Notes: generated by a model from the letters alone, not told the origin. 64,000 nt of DNA from Zoroaster sp. YZ-2022 (GCA_029582265.1 JAQQFT010000023.1:2133071-2197070); one strand, 5' to 3'. Shown: positions 10,798-26,100, numbered from the stretch's first letter. Program-made: numbers and translations.

Positions 10798-11129
10798 TAT
10801 TCGTTTGTAACAATGTTTTGTGTAATAAATCTAAGCTCCGTTCACGCGTGTACAAATCTAACTTAATTCACCATGTACAAATCTACTGTTGCCAAGAAAG
10901 GTCGCTGGTTGACCTTCACAACCCCAATATCAATCATCCTAATGTAGGTATCAATTTTAGAGGACCTCCATTCATAAATTTAGACTGTCATGAAGGGTTA
11001 GAAAGGATTGGTGAAGGATTGGGTGGTGGTTAGTTCGTTGAAAACGGATCGCGTAGTGTAATTACGCGTAAGTGTTTCGGGTCTCCCCCCACCGCTTGTG
11101 GCCCTTGTGGTGTATTGCGGCTCGGAGGG
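10435..11129 (+). mobile_element. piggyBac-type non-autonomous element (MITE), 695 bp
   Basis: A non-satellite segment bounded by TTAA on both sides (10431-10434 and 11130-11133) with terminal inverted repeats starting CCCT. The TTAA lies where the satellite has GTTTAAGG, and satellite resumes at once after the right TTAA. TTAA duplication with CCC-starting ends is the hallmark of piggyBac transposition. There is no transposase ORF, so it would need one in trans. An open frame at 10785-11033 resembles nothing I know. Inside are a tandem duplication of the left end and, near the right end, a palindrome-like stretch around ACGCGTAA. Orientation is arbitrary. Confidence 0.82.
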
Positions 11130-11133
11130 TTAA
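11116..11133 (-). repeat. Right terminal inverted repeat and TTAA duplication of the MITE
   Basis: GCTCGGAGGG ends the element at 11129 and TTAA occupies 11130-11133, merging directly into satellite GGTATGAAGACATT. It is the inverted match of the left end. Confidence 0.83.
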
Positions 11134-14100
11134 GGTATGAAGACATTATCCAAATTCAAAGATTTTGTGTTTTTCCGAGAGGGGAGAACCTAAGCTTTAA
11201 TTTAGATATCAATTTTATCTGCCTCCCTCAAAAACTTGAAAAGTTATTCCCAACCTTAGAAATGTTTCTTTCGTAACAGTGTACAGTGCTGTATTGTTTT
11301 CTGTGAAACCGCATGCAAGTTGACCGTATTTTACAGGGGGCTATGTCCATGGAGGCCGTTTAAGGTATGAAGACATTATCCAAATCAAAGATTTTGTGTT
11401 TTTCCGAGAGGGGGAACCTAAGCTTTAATTTAGATATCAATTTTATCTGCCTCCCTCAAAAACTTGAAAAGTTATTCCCAACCTTAGAAATGTTTCTTTC
11501 GTAACAGTGTACAGTGCTGTATTGTTTTAATAGAAACCGCATGCAAGTTGACCGTATTTTACAGGGGCTAAGTGTCCATGGAGGCCGTTTAAGGTATGAA
11601 GACATTATCCAAATTCAAAGATTTTGTGTTTTTCCGAGAGGGGAGAACCTAAGCTTTAATTTAGATATCAATTTTATCTGCCTCCCTCAAAAACTTGAAA
11701 AGTTATTCCCAACCTTAGAAATGTTTCTTTCGTAACAGTGTACAGTGCTGTATTGTTTTCTGTGAAACCGCATGCAAGTTGACCGTATTTTACAGGGGGC
11801 TAAGTGTCCATGGAGGCCGTTTAAGGTATGAAGACATTATCCAAATTCAAAGATTTTGTGTTTTTCCGAGAGGGGAGAACCTAAGCTTTAATTTAGATAT
11901 CAATTTTATCTGCCTCCTCAAAACTTGAAAAGTTATTCCCAACCTTAGAAATGTTTCTTTCGTAACAGTGTACAGTGCTGTATTGTTTTCTGTGAAACCG
12001 CATGCAAGTTGACCGTATTTTACAGGGGGTCCATGGAGTCCGTTTAAGGTATGAAGACATTATCCAAATTCAAAGATTTTGTGTTTTTCCGAGAGGGGAG
12101 AACCTAAGCTTTAATTTAGATATCAATTTTATCTGCCTCCTCAAAAACTTGAAAAGTTATTCCCAACCTTAGAAATGTTTCTTTTGTAACAGTGTACAGT
12201 GCTGTATTGTTTTCTGTGAAACCGCATGCAAGTTGACCGTATTTTACAGGGGGCTATGTCCATGGAGGCCGTTTAAGGTATGAAGACATTATCCAAATTC
12301 AAAGATTTTGTGTTTTTCCGAGAGGGAGAACCTAAGCTTTAATTTAGATATCAATTTTATCTGCCTCCCTCAAAACTTGAAAAGTTATTCCCAACCTTAG
12401 AAATGTTTCTTTCTGTAACAGTGTACAGTGCTGTATTGTTTTCAGAAACCGCATGCAAGTTGACCGTATTTTACAGGGGCTAAGTGTCCATGGAGGCCGT
12501 TTAAGGTATGAAGACATTATCCAAATTCAAAGATTTTGTGTTTTTCCGAGAGGGAGAACCTAAGCTTTAATTTAGATATCAATTTTATCTGCCTCCCTTA
12601 AAAACTTGAAAAGTTATTCCCAACCTTAGAAATGTTTCTTTCGTAACAGTGTACAGTGCTGTATTGTTTTCTGTGAAACCGCATGCAAGTTGACCGTATT
12701 TTACAGGGGGCTAAGTGTGCATGGAGGCCGTTTAAGGTATGAAGACATTATCCAAATTCAAAGATTTTGTGTTTTTCCGAGAGGGGAGAACCTAAGCTTT
12801 AATTTAGATATCAATTTTATCTGCCTCCACAAAAACTTGAAAAGTTATTCCCAACCTTAGAAATGTTTCTTTTCTAACAGTGTACAGTGCTGTATTGTTT
12901 TCTGTGAAACCGCATGCAAGTTGACCGTATTTTACAGGGGCTAAGTGTCCATGGAGGCCGTTTAAGGTATGAAGACATTATCCAAATTCAAAGATTTTGT
13001 GTTTTTCCGAGAGGGGAGAACCTAAGCTTTAATTTAGATATCAATTTTATCTGCCTCCCTCAAAAACTTGAAAAGTTATTCCCAACCTTAGAAATGTTTC
13101 TTTCTTAACAGTGTACAGTGCTGTATTGTTTTCAGTGAAACCGCATGCAAGTTGACCGTATTTTACAGGGGGCTAAGTGTCCATGGAGGCCGTTTAAGGT
13201 ATGAAGACATTATCCAAATTCAAAGATTTTGTGTTTTTCCGAGAGGGGAGAACCTAAGCTTTAATTTAGATATCAATTTTATCTGCCTCCCTTAAAATTA
13301 AAAAGTTATTCCCAACCTTAGAAATGTTTCTTTCGTAACAGTGTACAGTGCTGTATTGTTTTCTGTGAAACCGCATGCAAGTTGACCGTATTTTACAGGG
13401 GCTAAGTGTCCATGGAGGCCGTTTAAGGTATGAATACATTATCCAAATTCAAAGATGTTGTGTTTTTCCGAGAGGGGAGAACCTAAGCTTTAATTTAGAT
13501 ATCAATTTTATCTGCCTCCTCAAAAACTTGAAAAGTTATTCCCAACCTTAGAAATGTTTCTTTTGTAACAGTGTACAGTGCTGTATTGTTTTCTGTGAAA
13601 CCGCATGCAAGTTGACCGTATTTTACAGGGGCTAAGTGTCCATGGAGGCCGTTTAAGGTATGAAGACATTATCCAACTTCAAAGATTTTGTGTTTTTCCG
13701 AGAGGGAGAACCTAAGCTTTAATTTAGATATCAATTTTATCTGCCTCCTCAAAAACTTGAAAAGTTATTCCCAACCTTAGAAATGTTTCTTTCGTAACAG
13801 TGTACAGTGCTGTATTGTTTTCAGAAAACCGCATGCAAGTTGACCGTATTTTACAGGGGGCTATGTCCATGGAGGCCGTTTAAGGTATGAAGACATTATC
13901 CAAATTCAAAGATTTTGTGTTTTTCCGAGAGGGAGAACCTAAGCTTTAATTTAGATATCAATTTTATCTGCCTCCCTTAAAACTTGAAAAGTTATTCCCA
14001 ACCTTAGAAATGTTTCTTCTGTAACAGTGTACAGTACTGTATTGTTTTCTGTGAAACCGCATGCAAGTTGACCGTATTTTACAGGGGGCTATGACTGTGT

Positions 14101-17100
14101 CCATGGAGGCCGTTTAAGGTATGAAGACATTATCCAAATTCAAAGATTTTGTGTTTTTCCGAGAGGGGAGAACCTAAGCTTTAATTTAGATATCAATTTT
14201 ATCTGCCTCCCTCAAAACCTTGAAAAGTTATTCCCAACCTTAGAAATGTTTCTTCGTAACAGTGTACAGTGCTGTATTGTTTTCTGTGAAACCGCATGCA
14301 AGTTGACCGTATTTTACAGGGGGCTAAGTGTCCATGGAGGCCGTTTAAGGTATGAAGACATTATCCAAATTCAAAGATTTTGTGTTTTTCCGAGAGGGGA
14401 GAACCTAAGCTTTAATTTAGATATCAATTTTATCTTTGAAAAGTTATTCCCAACCTTAGAAATGTTTCTTTCGTAACAGTGTACAGTGCTGTATTGTTTT
14501 CTGTGAAACCGCATGCAAGTTGACCGTATTTTACAGGGGGCTAAGTGTCCATGGAGGCCGTTTAAGGTATGAAGACATTATCCAAATTCAAAGATTTTGT
14601 GTTTTTCCGAGAGGGGAGAACCTAAGCTTTAATTTAGATATCAATTTTATCTGCCTCCATTAAAAACTTGAAAAGTTATTCCCAACCTTAGAAATGTTTC
14701 TTTCGTAACAGTGTACAGTGCTGTATTGTTTTCTGTGAAACCGCATGCAAGTTGACCGTATTTTACAGGGGGCTAAGTGTCCATGGAGGCCGTTTAAGGT
14801 ATGAAGACATTATCCAAATTCAAAGATTTTGTGTTTTTCCGAGAGGGGAGAACCTAAGCTTTAATTTAGATATCAATTTTATCTGCCTCCCTCAAAAACT
14901 TGAAAAGTTATTCCCAACCTTAGAAATGTTTTTTTTCGTAACAGTGTACAGTGCTGTATTGTTTTCTGTGAAACCGCATGCAAGTTGACCGTATTTTACA
15001 GGGGGCTAAGTGTCCATGGAGGCCGTTTAAGGTATGAAGACATTATCCAAATTCAAAGATTTTGTGTTTTTCCGAGAGGGAGAACCTAAGCTTTAATTTA
15101 GATATCAATTTTATCTGCCTCCCTCAAAAACTTGAAAAGTTATTCCCAACCTTAGAAATGTTTCTTTCGTAACAGTGTACAGTGCTGTATTGTTTTCTGT
15201 GAAACCGCATGCAAGTTGACCGTATTTTACAGGGGGCTAAGTGTCCATGGAGGCCGTTTAAGGTATGAAGACATTATCCAAATTCAAAGATTTTGTGTTT
15301 TTCCGAGAGGGGAGAACCTAAGCTTTAATTTAGATATCAATTTTATCTGCCTCCCTCAAAACTTGAAAAGTTATTCCCAACCTTAGAAATGTTTCTTTCG
15401 TAACAGTGTACAGTGCTGTATTGTTTTCTGTGAAACCGCATGCAAGTTGACCGTATTTTACAGGGGGCTAAGTATCCATGGAGGCCGTTTAAGGTATGAA
15501 GACATTATCCAAATTCAAAGATTTTGTGTTTTTCCGAGAGGGGAGAACCTAAGCTTTAATTTAGATATCAATTTTATCTGCCTCCTTAAAAACTTGAAAA
15601 GTTATTCCCAACCTTAGAAATGTTTCTTTCGTAACAGTGTACAGTGCTGTATTGTTTTCTGTGAAACCGCATGCAAGTTGACCGTATTTTACAGGGGGCT
15701 AAGTGTCCATGGAGGCCGTTTAAGGTATGAAGACATTATCCAAATTCAAAGATTTTGTGTTTTTCCGAGAGGGGAGAACCTAAGCTTTAATTTAGATATC
15801 AATTTTATCTGCCTCCTCAAAAACTTGAAAAGTTATTCCCAACCTTAGAAATGTTTCTTTCGTAACAGTGTACAGTGCTGTATTGTTTTCTGTGAAACCG
15901 CATGCAAGTTGACCGTATTTTACAGGGGCAGGCCGTTTAAGGTATGAAGACATTATCCAAATTCAAAGATTTTGTGTTTTTCCGAGAGGGGAGAACCTAA
16001 GCTTTAATTTAGATATCAATTTTATCTGCCTCCCTCAAAAACTTGAAAAGTTATTCCCAACCTTAGAAATGTTTATTCGTAACAGTGTACAGTGCTGTAT
16101 TGTTTTCTGTGAAACCGCATGCAAGTTGACCGTATTTTACAGGGGGCTAAGTGTCCATGGAGGCCGTTTAAGGTATGAAGACATTATCCAAATTCAAAGA
16201 TTTTGTGTTTTTCCGAGAGGGAGAACCTAAACATTAATTTAGATATCAATTTTATCTGCCTCCCTTAAAAACTTGAAAAGTTATTCCCAACCTTAGAAAT
16301 GTTTGTTCTTAACAGTGTAGAGAGCTGTATTGTATTTTCAGAAACCGCATGCAAGTTGACCGTATTTTACAGGGGGCTAAGTGTCCATGGAGGCCGTTTA
16401 AGGTATGAAGACATTATCCAAATTCAAAGATTTTGTGTTTTTCCGAGAGGGGAGAACCTAAGCTTTAATTTAGATATCAATTTTATCTGAGAGCCTAATA
16501 TACGTGAAAAGTTATTCCCAACCTTAGAAATGTTTCTTTCGTAACAGTGTACAGTGCTGTATTGTTTTCTGAGAAACCGCATGCAAGTTGACCGTATTTT
16601 ACAGGGGGCTAAGTGTCCATGGAGGCCGTTTAAGGTATGAAGACATTATCCAAATTCAAAGATTTTGTGTTTTTCCGAGAGGGGAGAACCTAAGCTTTAA
16701 TTTAGATATCAATTTTATCTGCCTCCTCAAAAACTTGAAAAGTTATTCCCAACCTTAGAAATGTTTCTTTTGGTAACAGTGTACAGTGCTGTATTGTTTT
16801 CTGTGAAACCGCATGCAAGTTGACCGTATTTTACAGGGGGCTATGTCCATGGAGGCCGTTTAAGGTATGAAGACATTATCCATATTCAAAGTTTTTGTGT
16901 TTTTATGAGAGGGAGAACCTAAGCTTTAATTTAGATATCAATTTTATCTGCCTTCCTCAAAAACTTGAAAAGTTATTCCCAACCTTAGAAATGTTTCTTT
17001 CGTAACAGTGTACAGTGCTGTATTGTTTTCTGTGAAACCGCATGCAAGTTGACCGTATTTTACAGGGGGCTAAGTGTCCATGGAGGCCGTTTAAGGTATG

Positions 17101-20100
17101 AAGACATTATCCAAATTCAAAGATTTTGTGTTTTTCCGAGAGGGGAGAACCTAAGCTTTAATTTAGATATCAATTTTATCTGCCTCCCTCAAAACTTGAA
17201 AAGTTATTCCCAACCTTAGAAATGTTTCTTTCGTAACAGTGTACAGTGCTGTATTGTTTTCTGTGAAACCGCATGCAAGTTGACCGTATTTTACAGGGGG
17301 CTAAGTGTCCATGGAGGCCGTTTAAGGTATGAAGACATTATCCAAATTCAAAGATTTTGTGTTTTTCCGAGAGGGGAGAACCTAAGCTTTAATTTAGATA
17401 TCAATTTTATCTGCCTCCTCAAAAACTTGAAAAGTTATTCCCAACCTTAGAAATGTTTCTTTCTGTAACAGTGTACAGTGCTGTATTGTTTTCAGTGAAA
17501 CCGCATGCAAGTTGACCGTATTTTACAGGGGCTAAGTGTCCATGGAGGCCGTTTAAGGTATGAAGACATTATCCAAATTCAAAGATTTTGTGTTTTTCCG
17601 AGAGGGGAGAACCTAAGCTTTAATTTAGATATCATTGAAAAGTTATTCCCAACCTTAGAAATGTTTCTTTCGTAACAGTGTACAGTGCTGTATTGTTTTC
17701 TGTGAAACCGCATGCAAGTTGACCGTATTTTACAGGGGGCTAAGTGTCCATGGAGGCCGTTTAAGGTATGAAGACATTATCCAAATTCAAAGATTTTGTG
17801 TTTTTCCGAGAGGGGAGAACCTAAGCTTTAATTTAGATATCAATTTTATCTGCCTCCTCAAAAACTTGAAAAGTTATTCCCAACCTTAGAAATGTTTCTT
17901 TCGTAACAGTGTACAGTGCTGTATTGTTTTCAGAAACCGCATGCAAGTTGACCGTATTTTACAGGGGCTATGTCCATGGAGGCCGTTTAAGGTATGAAGA
18001 CATTATCCAAATTCAAAGATTTTGTGTTTTTCCGAGAGGGGAGAACCTAAGCTTTAATTTAGATATCAATTTTATCTGCCTCCCTTAAAAACTGGAAAGG
18101 TTATTCCCAACCTTAGAATTGTTTCGTAACAGTGTACAGTGCTGTATTGTTTTCTGTGAAACCGCATGCAAGTTGACCGTATTTTACAGGGGGCTAAGTG
18201 TCCATGGAGGCCGTTTAAGGTATGAAGACATTATCCAAATTCAAAGATTTTGTGTTTTTCCGAGAGGGGAGAACCTAAGCTTTAATTTAGATATCAATTT
18301 TATCTGCCTCCTCAAAAACTTGAAAAGTTATTCCCAACCTTAGAAATGTTTCTTTTGTAACAGTGTACAGTGCTGTATTGTTTTCTGTGAAACCGCATGC
18401 AAGTTGACCGTATTTTACAGGGGCTAAGTGTCCATGGAGGCCGTTTAAGGTATGAAGACATTATCCAAATTCAAAGATTTTGTGTTTTTCCGAGAGGGGA
18501 GAACCTAAGCTTTAATTTAGATATCAATTTTATCTGCCTCCTCAAAAACTTGAAAAGTTATTCCCAACCTTAGAAATGTTTCTTTCGTAACAGTGTACAG
18601 TGCTGTATTGTTTTCTGTGAAACCGCATGCAAGTTGACCGTATTTTACAGGGGCTAAGTGTCCATGGAGGCCGTTTAAGGTATGAAGACATTATCCAAAT
18701 TCAAAGATTTTGTGTTTTTCCGAGAGGGAGAACCTAAGCTTTAATTTAGATATCAATTTTATCTGCCTCCTTAAAACTTGAAAGTTATTCCCAACCTTAG
18801 AAATGTTTCTTCTGTAACAGTGTACAGTGCTGTATTGTTTTCTGTGAAACCGCATGCAAGTTGACCGTATTTTACAGGGGGCTAAGTGTCCATGGAGGCC
18901 GTTTAAGGTATGAAGACATTATCCAAATTCAAAGATTTTGTGTTTTTCCGAGAGAGGTAGAACCTAAGCTTTAATTTAGATATCAATTTTATCTGCCTCC
19001 CTCAAAACTTGAAAAGTTATTCCCAACCTTAGAAATGTTTCTTCGTAACAGTGTACAGTGCTGTATTGTTTTCAGAAACCGCATGCAAGTTGACCGTATT
19101 TTACAGGGGGCTAAGTGTTCATGGAGGCCGTTTAAGGTATGAAGACATTATCCAAATTCAAAGATTTTGTGTTTTTCCGAGAGGGGAGAACCTAAGCTTT
19201 AATTTAGATATCAATTTTATCTGCCTCCCTCAAAATCTTGAAAAGTTATTCCCAACCTTAGAAATGTTTCTTTCGTAACAGTGTACAGTGCTGTATTGTT
19301 TTCTGTGAAACCGCATGCAAGTTGACCGTATTTTACAGGAGGCCGTTTAAGGTATGAAGACATTATCCAAATTCAAAGATTTTGTGTTTTTCCGAGAGGG
19401 GAGAACCTAAGCTTTAATTTAGATATCAATTTTATCTGCCTTCCTTAAAAACTTGAAAAGTTATTCCCAACCTTAGAAATGTTTCTTTCGTAACAGTGTA
19501 CAGTGCTGTATTGTTTTCTGTGAAACCGCATGCAAGTTGACCGTATTTTACAGGGGGCTAAGTGTCCATGGAGGCCGTTTAAGGTATGAAGACATTATCC
19601 AAATTCAAAGATTTTGTGTTTTTCCGAGAGGGGAGAACCTAAGTTTTAATTTAGATATCAATTTTATCTGCCTCCCTCAAAAACTTGAAAAGTTATTCCC
19701 AACCTTAGAAATGTTTCTTTCGTAACAGTGTACAGTGCTGTATTGTTTTCTGTGAAACCGCATGCAAGTTGACCGTATTTTACGGTCCATGGAGGCCGTT
19801 TAAGGTATGAAGACATTATCCAAATTCAAAGATTTTGTGTTTTTCCGAGAGGGGAGAACCTAAGCTTTAATTTAGATATCAATTTTATCTGCCTCCTCAA
19901 AACACTCAATTGTTATTTCCAACCTTAGAAATGTTTCTTTCGTAACAGTGTACAGTGCTGTATTGTTTTCTGTGAAACCGCATGCAAGTTGACCGTATTT
20001 TACAGGGGGCCGTTTAAGGTATGAAGACATTATCCAAATTCAAAGATTTTGTGTTTTTCCGAGAGGGGAGAACCTAAGCTTTAATTTAGATATCAATTTT

Positions 20101-23100
20101 ATCTGCCTTCCTTAAAACTTGAAAAGTTATTCCCAACCTTAGAAATGTTTCTTTCGTAACAGTGTACAGTGCTGTATTGTTTTCTGTGAAACCGCATGCA
20201 AGTTGACCGTATTTTACAGGGGGCTAAGTGTCCATGGAGGCCGTTTAAGGTATGAAGACATTATCCAAATTCAAAGATTTTGTGTTTTTCCGAGAGGGGA
20301 GAACCTAAGCTTTAATTTAGATATCAATTTTATCTGCCTCCCTCAAAAACTTGAAAAGTTATTCCCAACCTTAGAAATGTTTCTTTTGTAACAGTGTACA
20401 GTGCTGTATTGTTTTCAGAAAACAGCATGCAAGTTGACCGTATTTTACAGGGGGCTATGTGTCCTTGGAGGCCGTTTAAGGTATGAAGACATTATCCAAA
20501 TTCAAAGATTTTGTGTTTTTCCGAGAGGGGAGAACCTAAGCTTTAATTTAGATATCAATTTTATCTGCCCCCTTAAAAACTTGAAAAGTTATTCCCAACC
20601 TTAGAAATGTTTCTTTCGTAACAGTGTACAGTGCTGTATTGTTTTCAGACACCGCATGCAAGTTGACCGTATTTTACAGCGGGCTAAGTGTCCATGGAGG
20701 CCGTTTAAGGTATGAAGACATTATCCAAATTCAAAGATTTTGTGTTTTTCCGAGAGGGGAGAACCTAAGCTTTATTTTAGATATCAATTTTATCTGCCCC
20801 CTTAAAAACTTGAAAAGTTATTCCCAACCTTAGAAATGTTTCTTTCGTAACAGTGTACAGTGCTGTATTGTTTTCTGTGAAACCGCATGCAAGTTGAACG
20901 TATTTTACATGGGGCTAAGTGTCCATGGAGGCCGTTTAAGGTATGAAGACATTATCCAAATTCAAAGATTTTGTGTTTTCCGAGAGGGGAGAACCTAAGC
21001 TTTAATTTAGATATCAATTTTATCTGCCTCCCTCAAAAACTTGAAAAGTTATTCCCAACCTTAGAAATGTTTTTTTTCGTAACAGTGTACAGTGCTGTAT
21101 TGTTTTCTGTGAAACCGCATGCAAGTTGACCGTATTTTACAGGGGGCTAAGTGTCCATGGAGGCCGTTTAAGGTATGAAGACATTATCCAAATTCAAAGA
21201 TTTTGTGTTTTTCCGAGAGGGGAGAACCTAAGCTTTAATTTAGATATCAATTTTATCTGCCTCCTCAAAAACTTGAAAAGTTATTCCCAACCTTAGAAAT
21301 GTTTCTTTCGTAACAGTGTACAGTGCTGTATTGTTTTCTGTGAAACCGCATGCAAGTTGACCGTATTTTACAGGGGGCTAAGTGTCCATGGAGGCCGTTT
21401 AAGGTATGAAGACATTATCCAAATTCAAAGATTTTGTGTTTTTCCGAGAGGGAGAACCTAAGCTTTAATTTAGATATCAATTTTATCTGCCTCCTTAAAA
21501 ACTTGAAAAGTTATTCCCAACCTTAGAAATGTTTCTTTCGTAACAGTGTACAGTGCTGTATTGTTTTCAGAAACCGCATGCAAGTTGACCGTATTTTACA
21601 GGGGGCTATGTCCATGGAGGCCGTTTAAGGTATGAAGACATTATCCAAATTCAAAGATTTTGTGTTTTTCGAGAGGGAGAACCTAAGCTTTAATTTAGAT
21701 ATCAATTTTATCTGCCTCCCTCAAAAACTTGAAAAGTTATTCCCAACCTTAGAAATGTTTCTTTCGTAACAGTGTACAGTGCTGTATTGTTTTCTGTGAA
21801 ACCGCATGCAAGTTGACCGTATTTTACAGGGGGCTAAGTGTCCATGGAGGCCGTTTAAGGTATGAAGACATTATCCAAATTCAAAGATTTTGTGTTTTTC
21901 CGAGAGGGGAGAACCTAAGCTTTAATTTAGATATCAATTTTATCTGCCTCCCTCAAAAAACTTGAAAAGTTATTCCCAACCTTAGAAATGTTTCTTTCGT
22001 AACAGTGTACAGTGCTGTATTGTTTTCTGTGAAACCGCATGCAAGTTGACCGTATTTTACAGGGGGTGGAGGCCGTTTAAGGTATGAAGACATTATCCAA
22101 ATTCAAAGATTTTGTGTTTTTCCGAGAGGGGAGAACCTAAGCTTTAATTTAGATATCAATTTTATCTGCCTCCCTTAAAAACTTGAAAAGTTATTCCCAA
22201 CCTTAGAAATGTTTCTTTCTTAACAGTGTACAGTGCTGTATTGTTTTCTGTGAAACCGCATGCAAGTTGACCGTATTTTACAGGGGGCTATGTGTCCATG
22301 GAGGCCGTTTAAGGTATGAAGACATTATCCAAATTCAAAGATTTTGTGTTTTCCGAGAGGGGAGAACCTAAGCTTTAATTTAGATATCAATTTTATCTGC
22401 CTCCCTCAAAAAACTTGAAAAGTTATTCCCAACCTTAGAAATGTTTCTTTCGTAACAGTGTACAGTGCTGTATTGTTTTCAGTGAAACCGCATGCAAGTT
22501 GACCGTATTTTACAGGGGGCTAAGTGTCCATGGAGGCCGTTTAAGGTATGAAGACATTATCCAAATTCAAAGATTTTGTGTTTTTCCGAGAGGGGAGAAC
22601 CTAAGCTTTAATTTAGATATCAATTTTATCTGCCTACCTAAAAAACAAGAAAAGATATTCCCAAGCGTAGAAATGGTTGTTTCGTAACAGTGTAGAGTGG
22701 TGTATTGTTTTCTGTGAAGCCGCATGCGAGTTGACCGTATTTTACAGGGGGCTATGTCCATGGAGGCCGTTTAAGGTATGAAGACATTATCCAAATTCAA
22801 AGATTTTGTGTTTTTCCGAGAGGGAGGAGAACCTAAGCTTTAATTTAGATATCAATTTTATCTGCCTCCCTCAAAAACTTGAAAAGTTATTCCCAACCTT
22901 AGAAATGTTTCTTTCTGTAACAGTGTACAGTGCTGTATTGTTTTCTGTGAAACCGCATGCAAGTTGACCGTATTTTACTTGCGCAAAACTGTCCCTGGAG
23001 GCCGTTTAAGGTATGAAGACATTATCCAAATTCAAAGATTTTGTGTTTTTCCGAGAGGGGAGAACCTAAGCTTTAATTTAGATATCAATTTTATCTGCCT

Positions 23101-26100
23101 CCCTAAAACTTGAAAAGTTATTCCCAACCTTAGAAATGTTTCTTTCGTAACAGTGTACAGTGCTGTATTGTTTTCTGTGAAACCGCATGCAAGTTGACCG
23201 TATTTTACAGGGGGCTAAGTGTCCATGGAGGCCGTTTAAGGTATGAAGACATTATCCAAATTCAAAGATTTTGTGTTTTTCCGAGAGGGGAGAACCTAAG
23301 CTTTAATTTAGATATCAATTTTATCTGCCTCCCTCAAAAATTGAGAAAAGTTATTCCCAACCTTAGAAATGTTTCTTTCGTAACAGTGTACAGTGCTGTA
23401 TTGTTTTCTGTGAAACCGCATGCAAGTTGACCGTATTTTACAGGGGGCTAAGTGTCCATGGAGGCCGTTTAAGGTATGAAGACATTATCCAAATTCAAAG
23501 ATTTTGTGTTTTTCCGAGAGGGGAGAACCTAAGCTTTAATTTAGATATCAATTTTATCTGCCTCCTCAAAACTTGAAAAGTTATTCCCAACCTTAGAAAT
23601 GTTTCTTTCTGTAACAGTGTACAGTGCTGTATTGTTTTCTGTGAAACCGCATGCAAGTTGACCGTATTTTACAGAGGCCGTTTAAGGTATGAAGACATTA
23701 TCCAAATTCAAAGATTTTGTGTTTTTCCGAGAGGGGAGAACCTAAGCTTTAATTTAGATATCAATTTTATCTGCCTCCGTAAAAGTGTTGAGATGTTATT
23801 GCCAACCTTAGAAATGTTTCTTTCTGTAACAGTGTACAGTGCTGTATTGTTTTCAGTGAAACCGCATGCAAGTTGACCGTATTTACAGGGGGCTATGTCC
23901 ATGGAGGCCGTTTAAGGTATGAAGACATTATCCAAATTCAAAGATTTTGTGTTTTTCCGAGAGGGAGAACCTAAGCTTTAATTTAGATATCAATTTTATC
24001 TGCCTCCTCAAAACTTGAAAAGTTATTCCCAACCTTAGAAATGTTTCTTTCGTAACAGTGTACAGTGCTGTATTGTTTTCAGAAACCGCATGCAAGTTGA
24101 CCGTATTTTACAGGGGGCTAAGTGTCCATGGAGGCCGTTTAAGGTATGAAGACATTATCCAAATTCAAAGATTTTGTGTTTTTCCGAGAGGGGAGAACCT
24201 AAGCTTTAATTTAGATATCAATTTGATCTGCCTCCCTCAAAAACTTGAAAAGTTATTCCCAACCTTAGAAATGTTTCTTTCGTAACAGTGTACAGTGCTG
24301 TATTGTTTCCTGTGAAACCGCATGCAAGTTGACCGTATTTTACAGGGGGTTTTATGTCCATGGAGGCCGTTTAAGGTATGAAGACATTATCCAAATTCAA
24401 AGATTTTGTGTTTTTCCGAGAGGGGAGAACCTAAGCTTTAATTTAGATATCAATTTTATCTGCCTCCTCAAAAACTTGAAAACTTATTCCCAACCTTAGA
24501 AATGTTTCTTTCTGTAACAGTGTACAGTGCTGTATTGTTTTCTGTGAAACCGCATGCAAGTTGACCGTATTTTACAGGGGCTAAGTGTCCATGGAGGCCG
24601 TTTAAGGTATGAAGACATTATCCAAATTCAAAGATTTTGTGTTTTTCCGAGAGGGGAGAACCTAAGCTTTAATTTAGATATCAATTTTATCTGCCTCCCT
24701 CAAAACTTGAAAAGTTATTCCCAACCTTAGAAATGTTTCTTTCGTAACAGTGTACAGTGCTGTATTGTTTTCTGTGAAACCGCATGCAAGTTGACCGTAT
24801 TTTACAGGGGGCTAAGTGTCCATGGAGGCCGTTTAAGGTATGAAGACATTATCCAAATTCAAAGATTTTGTGTTTTTCCGAGAGGGGAGAACCTAAGCTT
24901 TAATTTAGATATCAATTTTATCTGCCTCCTCAAAAACTTGAAAAGTTATTCCCAACCTTAGAAATGTTTCTTCGTAACAGTGTACAGTGCTGTATTGTTT
25001 TCTGTGAAACCGCATGCAAGTTGACCGTATTTTACAGGGGCTATGTGTCCATGGAGGCCGTTTAAGGTATGAAGACATTATCCAAATTCAAAGATTTTGT
25101 GTTTTTCCGAGAGGGGAGAACCTAAGCTTTAATTTAGATATCAATTTTATCTGCCTCCCTTAAAAACTTGAAAAGTTATTCCCAACCTTAGAAATGTTTC
25201 TTTCGTAACAGTGTACAGTGCTGTATTGTTTTCTGTGAAACCGCATGCAAGTTGACCGTATTTTACAGGGGGCTAAGTGTCCATGGAGGCCGTTTAAGGT
25301 ATGAAGACATTATCCAAATTCAAAGATTTTGTGTTTTTCCGAGAGGGGAGAACCTAAGCTTTAATTTAGATATCAATTTTATCTAAAAGTTATTCCCAAC
25401 CTTAGAAATGTTTCTTTCGTAACAGTGTACAGTGCTGTATTGTTTTCTGTGAAACCGCATGCAAGTTGACCGTATTTTACATGCCATGGAGGCCGTTTAA
25501 GGTATGAAGACATTATCCAAATTCAAAGATTTTGTGTTTTTCCGAGAGGGGAGAACCTAAGCTTTAATTTAGATATCAATTTTATCTGCCTCCCTCAAAA
25601 ACTTGAAAAGTTATTCCCAACCTTAGAAATGTTTCTTTCGTAACAGTGTACAGTGCTGTATTGTTTTCTGTGAAACCGCATGCAAGTTGACCGTATTTTA
25701 CAGGGGGCTAAGTGTCCATGGAGGCCGTTTAAGGTATGAAGACATTATCCAAATTCAAAGATTTTGTGTTTTTCCGAGAGGGGAGAACCTAAGCTTTAAT
25801 TTAGATATCAATTTTATCTGCCTCCCTTAAAAACTTGAAAAGTTATTCCCAACCTTAGAAATGTTTCTTCGTAACAGTGTACAGTGCTGTATTGTTTTCT
25901 GTGAAACCGCATGCAAGTTGACCGTATTTTACAGGGGGCTAAGTGTCCATGGAGGCCGTTTAAGGTATGAAGACATTATCCAAATTCAAAGATTTTGTGT
26001 TTTTCGAGAGGGGAGAACCTAAGCTTTAATTTAGATATCACTTTCATCTGCCTCCCACAAAAACTTGAAAAGTTATTCCCAACCTTAGAAATGTTTCTTT

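Noticed and set aside
10785..11033. 82-codon open frame inside the MITE.
   Set aside because: No recognisable domain, a poor start, and its position in a non-autonomous element suggests chance.
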